64,000 nucleotides of DNA from Selaginella moellendorffii (taxonomy: Eukaryota > Streptophyta > Lycopodiopsida > Selaginellales > Selaginellaceae): the NCBI RefSeq assembly GCF_000143415.4, contig NW_003314278.1, forward strand, positions 912,499 through 976,498, written 5' to 3'. How positions within the stretch are numbered: position 1 is the first letter of the stretch; each line of letters opens with the position of its first letter. Of this stretch, positions 24,132-34,484 are shown piece by piece. The position numbers were made by a program, and so were the translations under genes. The notes beneath the pieces are model-generated. The model was not told the DNA's origin. It did not search any database and worked only from the letters and a program-made list of their open reading frames with translations.

Positions 24132-25300
24132 ACTATCCCAGCGGAGCTGGGTTCCCTGCTAGTGCTACACTTTTGTAGCATTAGGATTAAAATATTCACG
24201 AATATTCTATAGGGCTTTCACTTGCTTTCATTTTGGCGTGGTGTGCGGTGCGCGGTGTTGTTGGCTATGAGTACTGGTGATGCCCATGGAGCAGCGAGGC
24301 ATGGTGTTGGCAAGCGTACCACGGCAGAAACGAGGTAAGAGATCAATCCTAGGCATTTCTAGGCATTTCTAGCACATTTTAGAGCATTTTACTTCTAGCC
24401 AAGCATGCTATGGATGACTAGAGCAGGTTTTCACGGTGTTGGTGTTGGAGGTCTTGGCTTAGGTTCTCACGGTGTTGGTGTTAGAAGTCTTGGCTTAGGT
24501 GCTGGTGGAACTCTTAGCCCAGATTCTCACTGTGTTGCTGCTGGAAGTTTTGGACCAAGTGCTGGTGGAAGTCTTGGTGCAGATTCTCATGATGTTGCTG
24601 TTGGAGATCTTGGACCAGGTGCTGGTGGAACTCTTCTTCCTAGAGCAAGTGCAAGCTCTCACTGTCTTGCTGTTGGTGGAAGTGGAAGCAGTGGTAGTGA
24701 ATCAGGTGTAGGAACTCTTGTTCCTAGTTTTGGAGCTACTACAAGTTCTCATGGTGTTGCTACTAGTGTTCCTGGTGGAGGTATCATGAGTTTTGGTGGT
24801 CCAAGTGTTCGTGATCGACAATCCAATTGGTTTTCTTAAATAGATTCATATGATATTGCTAGAGCAAGAGGGAAATAGCTAGCACTGGATATTTTGAGAA
24901 GATTAGATTGAGCAGTAGCATCGCAACATTGGATCACTAGCAGCAGCATCGCATAACTGCGATGAAGGATCTTCACTGGGAAATTTCGAGCCAGCATTGG
25001 ATATTTCAGGGCATAAATAGTTAAATCCAAAGAAGCGCCACCTTTAAATGGCATGTTGTAAAAGGTATAACTTATAATAGCTGGTGTGAACATAGCATCA
25101 TTAAATTAGCTAATTTAATGGGAGTGTGAACCAGTTAACATTATCCAAAGTTTTTATCACCCAAAATGACTAATAACTACTAATGCTATTATTAACTAAT
25201 ATTGGTGTGAAAAGAATAACATTAAAGTTTTAAATTAGGCTAAAATCCTCTGATGTAAAAGGCATAAATTAATGGTGGGTGCAATAACCCCCTTAGACTC
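24132..25300. mobile_element. Possible non-autonomous DNA element carrying an ORF
   Basis: The left side begins with CCAGCGGAGCTGGGTTCCCT (the motif found at 10178 and 45262) and TAGGGCTTTCACTTGC. The right side ends in TTAATGGTGGGTGCAATAAC followed by CCCCTTA, the inverse of the terminus at 10103. Sub-terminal GGTGTGAA motifs recur at about 25082, 25124 and 25202. Between the ends is a Gly-rich reading frame (separate entry). Boundaries are tentative, and no target duplication could be proved. Confidence 0.4.
24267..24839 (+). CDS. Gly/Ser-rich repeat protein, unknown
   Basis: The solid frame is 24405-24839 (144 codons). It contains about six irregular repeats of roughly 20 residues with consensus SH.VAVG.LGPGAGGTL. 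A possible first exon begins at ATG 24267 (MSTGDAHGAARHGVGKR) and joins through a GTAAGA..AAG intron of about 70 bp, which keeps the frame. The repeats are low in complexity and have no catalytic motif, signal peptide or membrane span. It sits within a repeat-bounded segment, so it may be a captured gene fragment or a chance frame in a minisatellite. The codons vary between repeats while the peptide pattern holds, which mildly favours coding. Confidence 0.35.
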
Positions 25301-27291
25301 ATAACTATTATCAAAACTTGTCTCTATGTTTCCCTTCACTTAACCTTTTAGACCACTATTAACTTGAACTAACAACCTTCATCCTTGTCCAACACTGCAT
25401 ATAGGAGGTCAAACTCACCTTGTTCATTCTTCACATCCTCTTTATCCCCTTTTTGAAAGAAAAAAAGTTTTAAAACCCTAGTTTTGTTTGGACTCACTAT
25501 ACTTACTTTACTCTGCCATCAACAAATGTCATTGGCTTTGATAAAGTAAGAAGGGGATAGCGAAACTCATAGCCAAAGGACATCATTGTAGAAAAGGATT
25601 GGTTCAGGCTACTAAGTATCTACTTAGTTGAAAGCATTTTTTATCGAGTTTGTGGGACAAAAGCGTGACTGCCAATCTTTGATAGCATACACCGGTCCAG
25701 AAACTTTTTCATGGGGTCATGCATCCATTCCAATTTCCTGCTGCTTATTAAAAAGACCTGGCATAGCTGCAGTGATAGTGTAAATAAGATCCTACGTATT
25801 CCAACCACTAAAGTTGCCCCATGTTTTAATTTTCAAAAGGTAGTTAGTTCGCAGTATCTAGCAATCGCACTCAGAGCGGTGTTACAGGACCCAGGAGGAT
25901 TCCTTATTACATTAGCTTCTGAGCACATTTGGGGCCCGGTATTCATCCGGGTCGACTGGGGAGCATCCCGACCCTGATTCCGGGCATGGGATCCTCCAGG
26001 AGGAGCCCTCGCCATATAAGTGGCTTAAAAATAAAATTTCTTGTTCCTTTGCAATGCGCCAGATCCACACAGCATTATGTAATGTGTAGCTTGGTGGGTT
26101 TAATGTAGATCAGAAAATCCCAGCTAGCGCACATGTCTGGATCATTGTCCTCCAGACCAACGTGATAAAGCTGGAATCTCGCGTTTTACATTATGTTCTG
26201 AGCTATGCTCCACAGGTTGCTGGAGGCAACGGGCTGGTGCTTGGAAGCCCATATATAGCACCGAAACGAACTCAAAATTTATATAACGTTTTTAATTGTT
26301 GATCGCTGTCTAGGCAGGATGCTCACACTTGGAAACAGTAGCATTTGAACATTCATGTGACTGTCACCTGGGAAGTCTAGCATTTCCAACACACAAGAAA
26401 ATCAAATTTCTAGCAGCACATTGATAGCTTTTAACATCCATAAGCCGCTAGCATCTTCCCCGTGGTCAACATCAATCGTTCTTAGCTCGCTTGATCTTTT
26501 GAAGTATTTTCTTTAGTGATTGAACCGAAAATATACCCATATCAATTTTCTGCCTAAACATGCATCTTACCGATTAAGTGTTGAGCAATTTGGAACGGTT
26601 TCTTATAGTCGTTGGATACCAAGAACACCATCAGGTAGCAGCATATCAAAACAGAGTGCCAATTCGTCATACACCAGACTTCCATGACCACTGTCCTGCT
26701 GTATTAATCAATCAAGACCTTTGTGAGATCTGGGTTAGCGCACACATTGGCACTGTAGCGCTACTTCTGTATCATCAGTCCTGCTACGGGAACAAACCCA
26801 GTAGATCTGCTTAACCTACAATGGCCCACATTGCAGTCGGAGCTCAATGGAGCAACCCTGGCTGCCTTACCTATTTAAAGTATGAGGTAGTGTGTTCCAC
26901 CCTCAATGCCTCTAATCATCCGCTTTATTTGATTAAACTCGGTAAGAGCTCCAGCTATACTATCCTGAGGGAAACTTCACAGGGTACCAGCTATTCTATG
27001 GTTTAATAAATGGCCCCTATACCAGCAAGTTCACCATCCTTTGGACCCAGAGCTTCAGCAATCTTGCTTATCCCACTGCACAGGCCCGACTGAGCAGCTC
27101 GAAAGGAGCTCTCCTTTGAGCCCAGCAGGACTGGTAAAATACCTTGACCGAGACCATGCATCTATGATTACTTGTCTTAAGAATCAACTCCGCTGTAGCT
27201 TTAGCTAAGGAGGCAATATATACAACCGTGTTGGAGCTGATTTCTCTAAAGAAAAGATTGACATGCAAAATATGAATTGAGATATCCAAAC
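25301..27291. other. Intergenic; one interrupted frame of unknown nature
   Basis: A plus-strand frame at 26578-27006 is open except for one TAA at 26812-26814, giving about 140 codons in a single register. I see no motif I can name. An 88-codon frame at 25711-25977 is in the same register but separated by stops. It may be a gene relic. The final part is the 3' flank of IFT52 on the other strand. Confidence 0.35.
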
Positions 27292-29255
27292 TTATTTCCC
27301 AAACAATCTTGGAGAATCATCGAAGCCTGTTTTCTTCATTGTCACTATCTCTTCAAATAAGATTGTTAAACTCGATTTTGCCAGCTCTCTAGAATGCAGA
27401 CCATGGCATACAACCTGCTAAAACATAGGAATTGTGAATGCATTCTCGTTTAAATACTCTTTCAAACCTTTGGCATGATTCCGATTATTGCTGCCGCTTC
27501 AAGAATATACAAAACCAGGTCCTCTGGCTCTACTCCTTTGCACTGCGGTGCTTAGTGAAAAACATAAAACACAAGTAAGCTGAAGTCACATTACTTACCT
27601 TGTTAGTTAGTTGTGCAAGTCTTGCACATGGTGAAGCAAAGCAATCGTCAAGGTCAAATAAGTCTATTTCTGGTAACTTTGGTTCCTTCAAAACTGGGGA
27701 AAACACAGCGGGCTGAAGAGGTGGTAATGGAGTCTCAAACTAAAAAAAGCCACTCTCAATTTCGTAAAATGAAAAAGCCACTCATACCTGAGGTGCGATC
27801 AGTGTCAAAGGAGCATGCTTAACTCCAAGAGATCTATACAAATTACCCGTTTCAGGTATTAAGTCTGTGTGGTACTTAAAAAGACTGTTGTCAAGAAGCT
27901 GCGTAAAGTCTTTGGGTATATCATCGGCCTCCTGAAAAGACTTCAACATGAAATTCCTTCAAGAGAAACCTTACTTGTAAGCAACAACGTAGTCGGTTAG
28001 CTAAAGCTTCTGTGTTTGGGATTTGTTCAAGTTCTCTAGCATCCGGTTCCTCAATGTTCACTTTTTCCAGCTGAAGTAAGACAGTTAATGACCTTTGCGG
28101 ATAATGTTGTACCTCAAGAGACTTTTCTTTATAAAGCCAAAGAAAGACAAAATCTGAGAGCGTAGCGTTATCTTCCTTGTCTAGCCAGACATCCTCAAAC
28201 ATTGCTACGCTTCCAGTCACAGCTACTCGTCCTTTGCCTTTAGTTCCTTGCCATAATGCTCCTGGAATATTCAATTGAAATAGGGAAAACTAGACTTCTT
28301 GAAGAGTACCAATGGAGCACTGCACTGGTTGAGACATAAACCCAGAAGAAAGTATGGTTGTTGCCGGTTTTTGAACGCTTAATGTAGTGCCATATGGGTA
28401 TAGAAATCGAAGTTCATTTCTTGAATTATCATATTCAATATCGTCAGGCTCCCAAAACCTGCTTATTATCCTATTATTATTATTGAACGAAGAAAAAAGT
28501 TCACACCTTGGATCTGAATTGTATTCTCGCCCGCAAAAACTTCTACCTGAAAACTATAACGAAAAAATGTTTAATAAAATACTTGAATGACGAGTATTAG
28601 CTAATACTTCGTTCAGTTCTTCACATATGATACCATCTGTCACAATAACTTCTTTGGGATGAAAATACTTATCCTGAATGGTCTGGACCTGGAAAACATA
28701 CAGGTCCATTGTGTCATTTAAATAAATTCAAGTCCTCACCACTCCATCGGAATTGATTGTAATCCCGTATTCTTGCGTCAAATCGTTTAGATTCGTATTT
28801 TGGGCGATATCACCACCTTCTTTGCTTAGAAAAATCACTGAACCACCACTGCTTACATAGGATCGCAAGTTGTCTATCTGGTTTGATTTCATGGTTTATC
28901 TCTGTCTATTAGGACATAGATTTTACCTCCGCCGTGCTGAATTTTTCCCTTGGGCATCCAAATATAATGATAGAAGCTTCTTGCAGATTTTCCAAAGAAA
29001 GCAAGTTTTTGTATCTGACAGGAAAACAATGTGACATATGGAGGGAGGTGGGAGGGAATGAATCACATTGACACTTTAAACTTGCTTCGAAGCCTTCTGG
29101 CAAGCTGCTTGAAACCTTGTGAAGGTGTATGAGACTCTAGCAAGCAGAAATTAACCCCAAGGAGTGCACACAATTAGCTTACCGTGCTTAGAGCAATCAA
29201 ATAGAAGTAAGGGGAGTGACACAGGAACACTATTGTGAGCAGCAATGTCTGCCAT
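27292..29255 (-). CDS. IFT52: Intraflagellar transport protein 52 (IFT-B core)
   Basis: IFT52 is a core subunit of IFT-B, the train that carries tubulin and other cargo into cilia. Start ATG is at 29253-29255 (MADIAAHNSVPV); stop TAA at 27292-27294. Exon 1 is 29183-29255 and exon 2 is 29067-29136, followed by introns of about 42-60 bp. Conserved blocks in order: KQLARRLRSKFK, IIIFGCPREKFSTAE, SGGSVIFLSKEGGD, DKYFHPKEVIVTDG, FLYPYGTTLSVQKPATTIL, GKGRVAVTGSVAMF, DKEDNATLSDFVFLWL, ETPLPPLQPAVFSP, and ARLAQLTNK before a C-terminal helix ending RLFGK. Order and spacing follow animal and algal IFT52. All blocks are present, so the gene looks intact. It lies 298 bp downstream of the LRRCC1-like gene on the same strand. 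Confidence 0.92.
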
Positions 29256-29553
29256 TGCCCTTAAAACCTAATTAGTAAAATACGCTTAACGGTGTTGACC
29301 GAGATTAATATTTTCTCGCAAATGGGGAGCAACACACGAATCCAGTCACCTTAAAGGTTCTGTTTGGTGGAATGGCTAACAAAATAGTGGGGAGGAGAGA
29401 GCAGGTGGCAGTACGTTGCTTGGGGCAGGGGATTGTGCAATCCAACATCACCTGGATCGAAAGCTGGGGGCATATTCATTGTACGTTAAGTGCTCAAACA
29501 ACACAAAATAAAAACCCCACAAGTATAATGGTTTCTTGCTTGTTATGGTTATA
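29256..29553. other. IFT52-LRRCC1 intergenic spacer
   Basis: This 298-bp head-to-tail gap must hold the 3' end of the LRRCC1-like transcript and the promoter/5' leader of IFT52. I could not assign a motif. Confidence 0.5.
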
Positions 29554-32500
29554 TCAGCTTCCAGCGCGCAATTCGTCTAGGATTGTAGACAGCTTGTTCA
29601 CCTGGATTCCGACTGATGTTAGGTATTTCGTCAGTCACAGGCATGGACTTGCCTTAGACGTTGACAGGGCCTTCATCCTCTCCAGCTCTTTAAGATCATT
29701 CTCAAGATGGGAAACCTTGCAAAAAGATTCCGTCAGCTCCTCGTCTTTCAGCTTTAAAGCTGTAGCAATATTTCTCTCTCTTATCTGCAAATCTTAATTA
29801 AGCAAAGGACAAGTGAAAACTCTCGGGTACCTCAAGTTCAAAGTTCACCCCTTTTATATGTTCCATCTCAGCCAGGACATGCACTAGTTTTTCTTCTACT
29901 TCTTTCTTTTCCTAGACAGATTACCAAAATAAGATGTGTAAAATTCTGTTTAGGCACCCACGTTGGTTGTTGAATGAAACTTCTCATTGGCTTGATCTCT
30001 TTCTAACGCGATTGACTTTTCTCGGTTTTCATATAGGGATTTAACCCGATTTATCTCCTCCTTCACGTATCTGAATTACAAGTTTAACGGGTTTCAAGAA
30101 ATAGCAGATACCTTAGCATCTCGTCCTTTTCACTTAGTTTATTCTTGAGGATGGAGTAGTCATGTTCCAACGTTAGAAAGGATTTCTTTTGCAATCTTAT
30201 TTCTTCTTCAAGCTCATTTATAACCATATCTTGTGCCGATACTTCTTTCCTTAATGCTCGACCCTAGGCAGAAGCATATTTAAGAAAAAAGATTTAACAG
30301 CATAATCCACCTGCTCAACTTCATCTCGGAATCTGGTGCTCCACTCATTTTCAAGTAGATCCACCGAAGACTTCACCTCCTTTAAAGCGTTTTTTGTGTG
30401 AGATAGTTCGAGCTTCAATTCCTTGATGCTATCATTTTGACAATCAAGCATTTTTGTTTTGATTCGAACCGCATCAGTACTTGTTTCAAGTTGTTCTGAA
30501 ATGGAACTGAGCCGTGTACTGAGCTTTCCTTTTTCCTCCTTGAGAGACTGAACAAGATTGCGTAGAGACTGTTCTTGACTTTGTCGTTCTTTGTCTCCAG
30601 CCTTTGAGGCTTCTATACATTTGTTTAGCATGTCATCTGACATGGCTGCCTGCTTTCTCAAGGAGACTGCTTCCGCTCTAAGTGTTTCTATTTCCTGGCA
30701 GATCAAGAAATTACGAATTCGGCATATGTAATATGCATACCTCAGTGGATGCTGCAATTTCAGCTTGTGTGGACTGCAGCTTCAGCTTCTGTGCACGCAA
30801 TAAAAGTCAGCAAGTACATTTTGCTGTTTCCTCGAACCTGTGAGTGCACAACAACAGTAAGCTCTGCTAGAAGCGCTTCAGCATCTTGCTCCTAAACACA
30901 AAGGAAGCGTTAGCTCAAAATCAAAGCTGACAAACGCACCTTTTGGATAACAGTTTTTAACGCATCTCGCAAATCTGCATTTTCTCGGGAAAGCTCCATG
31001 CGTATCTTCTCCGTGCGTTCTACACTTGTTTTTCTTTCTGTTTGCAGTTCATGAATTTGTGAGGGAGGAAGAGTGAGTAACGACACACCTTCATTAGCTA
31101 GTTCCAGTTCTCTTTCAGTAGATTGAATGTTACATCGTAAGTACTCAAGTTCTTTCTTCCACTTTGTCGTAATTCGTAGCTGCTCAGCTTCTTTTTCCTT
31201 TTCAATAGCAGATGCTAACTCTTCATCATGCATTCTAGAGCAACTCAACAAGAACAACGTTAAAATATACTACGTGAATTCTTACAGGCTCAAGCGCGTG
31301 ATCTCCTCTTTCCATTCACTCCGTTCTTTTGCCAGTAAATTCGAGAGTCTTTTAACCTCCTCGTGAGCTAGAGCTTCTTTGCTTTTGAACGAATCCTAAT
31401 CTAAAAGCTGACAAAACTGTAAAAGAAAAGATACCAAATTTAGTACCAGCTCGTTACTGCAAAGTTTCAGTTTTGCTTGCTCCTCCTCTAAAGATTTTCT
31501 TAGGCGTGACATTGCATCCTGTATATGTTTCTTTTCGGCAGTGACGTCTGTTAAGGTGCTCTCTGCATTCTAAAAGAAAAGACAATAGAATGACACAAGC
31601 AACTGTTGGAGCTTACCTTGTGCAAGTAGGTAGCTACATCGAGTGACTCTTTTAGAGCTTTATTTTCCGATTGGTGGGTGAGTAGTTCTGCTTTGGACCT
31701 TTCAGAATCATAAAGGAGCTCCTGTATACGTTGGGCAGTATGCGATCCATCGTCCTTTCCTTGGAAATCTAAGCTTCGTAACGCGGAACCCACATGTTTT
31801 TACCTTAGGTCTTTCCTGAGGCATGAAGAAACATTCCTTCGCAGGACCTGGTGAGTGTTCCCTTTCTTTACCTCCATGGTTCGGTGAATGTACCATTTTT
31901 GGATGTTTTCTTTTGAAAAGGTCCTTCTCGACATTTGTAACCTCGGTTTGAACCTCACTAATCTGTTGGAAAGCGCATCATAGTCAGTTCCTCATTAAAA
32001 ATGTAGTTGTACCTCCTTACGCATTTTTGGTGGTTCTAATGCATGGTCGACATCCTGCAAGGTCAAATAGTTCAGGAACATAAAGCAGTGACACAGGAAC
32101 CCGTACTGTGCCTTTCTTGCGGCCTTTATTTGAGGTGCTCTTCATAGTGTCCAGTACTTCCATTAAACGAGCTTCAATATTTTCTAGCCGACTCTCGTGG
32201 TCATCTTTCCAGGGAATGGACTCTGTTGGCAATAAATCGTCATTTACCTGAAAAATCTTGCTCTCATCTCCTTTCTTTCCCACAGGGTTCCCATCTAAAT
32301 ATTGTAGGTGTGGAATAGCCGCAGCCAGTGTTGCATGGTAGCATTTTTCCTGACAGACGGGATTTGTATATTTTCCATGTGAAAAGAAAAGCTCCTTGAG
32401 ATGAGTACATCCAGCAAGTTGCCATAATTCAGCAGGCGATTTTACAAAATTGTCTCTTAAGTCTAAATACGTGAGCCTGCACCAATATTCCAGTTAGCAG

Positions 32501-33151
32501 CAAAACAAAGAACCTCTTACCTGGCCGATATGCCACTTAATTTTGAAATACGGTTGTGTGACAGAACAAGCTTGCTCAGCGAAATGAGGGATTCCAGGCC
32601 TGCTATTTGCTTTACTCGGTTGCACGAGAGATTGAGAACTCTAAGGCTTTTTAAAGTTGATAAGCCTTCGATGCTCTCAAGAAAATTGGAGGACAAATTA
32701 AGTTCCTTGAGCAACAAGAGTCCTTCCAGTCCTTCAATTTTGTTGATATGGTTGTTGTGTAAGCTCAGGAACTGTAGATTCTTGAAACTCGACAGGCCCA
32801 CTATGGAAGTAATAGAGTGCAGCCCTGCCCCGTAGATAAAAATTTCCCTAATCTCCAAATCTGTACTATTGGACAATATGCGATGCTGCAAAGATAAAAT
32901 TAAAATACCTGTCTTGCGAGGGTTTTGAGCTCGTACATCATAGAGCCGTGGTGCATTGTTTTCCATTACTGGCACGCTGCACTTAGGGATCTGCAGCAGA
33001 GTATGGTTTTTTGTTTTTACGTTTAGAAAATGCCAAGAAAATAGATGCAATAATGAAAAGAAACTTCATCATAGGTGAAAGAATCTGATCCAAGCGTGAT
33101 GCTAAGGGCATTTTCAGTGCCTAGACGTAATCCATGCAAGAATTCAAGCAT
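29554..33151 (-). CDS. LRRCC1/VFL1-like centriolar LRR coiled-coil protein
   Basis: The N-terminal part (exon 2, 32521-32990) carries about five SDS22-type leucine-rich repeats (LQFLSLHNNHINKIEGLEGL, LKELNLSSNFLESIEGL, LRVLNLSCNRVKQIAGL). Exon 3 (32107-32476) adds LTYLDLRDN and a cap with NPVC..KCYH and LQYLDGNPVG. The remainder, down to the TGA at 29554-29556, is a long coiled coil rich in E, K, L and Q in many exons with introns of about 40-75 bp. LRR, cap and coiled coil in this order is the layout of human LRRCC1 and Chlamydomonas VFL1, which set centriole/basal body structure. Length is estimated at about 900 residues. The start is uncertain: the first Met in frame is at 33149-33151, but the preceding DGEV codons follow a possible acceptor. 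The last intron (29602-29652) starts with GC. Other centrosomal LRR coiled-coil proteins such as centriolin remain possible. Confidence 0.75.
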
Positions 33152-33580
33152 CACCTCGCCATCCTAAAAGGCGAAGTCTGAATATCTCCTTCTTTTTTCA
33201 TCTGGAGGCCAAATGGCTCTGTGATTCTTAATTATTTTATTCACAATATTATGAAATCAAATAAATCTCTCCAGGCAATCAGCCTCTTATTTTCTATTAG
33301 TGCTGATAAAATGGCTGATGCAACAAGCCATGAGAAGGCCAGCCCTTCCCCAAGAGTAACCACCGCCATAAAAGTATCCAACCCTATTTGGACACGTGTT
33401 CTGAGAGGCCCCATTATCCTGTCCTGTGGTTCTGTATCTCCTATCTAGGATAGCCTCTATGGTAATGTACTAACCCTGCACTTGTTGCTGAGCAAGGATC
33501 TACTTTGTGCAGGGATTAGTGTCATTGCTCAAGAGGATTTTCAAGCAGAAGGCCTGCTCGGTACTAAATTTGCATTCTCA
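33152..33580. promoter_or_regulatory. Divergent promoter region, LRRCC1-like / ARL3
   Basis: About 430 bp separate two start codons on opposite strands, so both promoters must lie here (or inside unrecognised 5' exons). The stretch contains AGTAACCACCGCC and CTGTGGTT-like blocks but no element I can name with confidence. An RFX X-box is not apparent. Confidence 0.5.
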
Positions 33581-34411
33581 ATGTGTCTGGTGATCAAAAG
33601 CTTGAGTGTAAAGGAAGCGCGAATTCTTGTTCTTGGACTAGATAATGCGGGAAAGACAACAATATTGAGGAAACTCACAAATGAGTCTATTTATGATGTT
33701 GTTCCTACACAGGTAAATCTTGAACACTTTCACTTTAACGCTACAAGGACAATAGTGATGCAGGGTTTTAATATTAACTCCTTGTTGCGTGGAAAATTTA
33801 AGCTTAATGTATGGGATGTCGGTGGTAAGGATATTCATTCAGCATTCATAGTTTGACGCTGTTTTAATAAAGGTGAGCTTGCAAGCAGAAGCTATTGGAG
33901 GAACTATTGTGACCAAATTGACGGATTGGTTCTTGCACAGCAATCCAGGGTTCTTCTTAACTGCATTTACTTGCAGGTATATGTCATTGACTGTGAGGAC
34001 AGAGAGAGACTGGAGGAAAGTGGTATGCAAGCTTGTTCAATACCATAATCTTGATATGTGACTAAAAATCTAGGTGAGGAGCTGATCAATTTCTTAGACG
34101 ACGTCAAGGACAGAAAATTTCCAGTTCTTGTATTTGCCAATAAGCAAGATTCAGAGTTAGCAATTGCCGAGGATGAGGTAGTTCGTATTCCGTTTCTACA
34201 CAGGGTTTGATCTTGTAAGCACAGATTACGGACGCATTAAATTTACATTATATTCGTCACCACGCTTGGCAAGTACATGGTTGTTCTGGTAAATAGCTTT
34301 CTCTGCCTATTGTGGGCAAAAGGTTTTATTTGTCCACTGGCAGCTCTGACTGGTGGGGGTTTACGAGAAGGTATGAACTGGCTAATGGAACAGCTTCAAA
34401 ATGGCACCTGA
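33581..34411 (+). CDS. ARL3: ARL3-type ADP-ribosylation-factor-like GTPase
   Basis: ARL3 in its GTP state releases lipidated cargo from carriers (PDE6D, UNC119) inside cilia. Exons: 33581-33712, 33764-33824, 33873-33928, 33977-34022, 34074-34177, 34225-34288, 34344-34411, giving 176 residues (ARL3 is usually about 182). Motifs: P-loop GLDNAGKTT, switch I VPTQGFNI, WDVGG, YWRNY, YVIDCEDRERLEESGEEL, FANKQD, HAWQVHGCSALTGGGLREGMNWL. These last blocks separate ARL3 from ARL2 and ARF. Oddities: residue 2 is Cys instead of Gly, the N-terminus is a few residues short, and the switch II catalytic Gln reads Glu (DVGGE) with the most likely acceptor. Intron 1 is 51 nt and stop-free, so retention would keep the frame. 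An additional 5' exon is possible. The stop is only 73 bp from the next start. Confidence 0.88.
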
Positions 34412-34484
34412 CAAACTTTTAAAGTTAGTTTGGTGAGACCTTTCCTATACCATGACTTCTAATGTTCTGCAACAGATGTAAACC

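Noticed and set aside
28909-29103. IFT52 start at the ATG in the frame ending at 29103
   Set aside because: That frame runs through an intron (29015-29066). The start at 29255 adds KQLARRLRSKFK, which aligns with the family.
33482-33580. ARL3 start at the upstream ATG (33482)
   Set aside because: It would add 33 residues not found in ARF/ARL proteins. The ATG at 33581 gives an N-terminus of near-normal length, although a separate first exon cannot be excluded.
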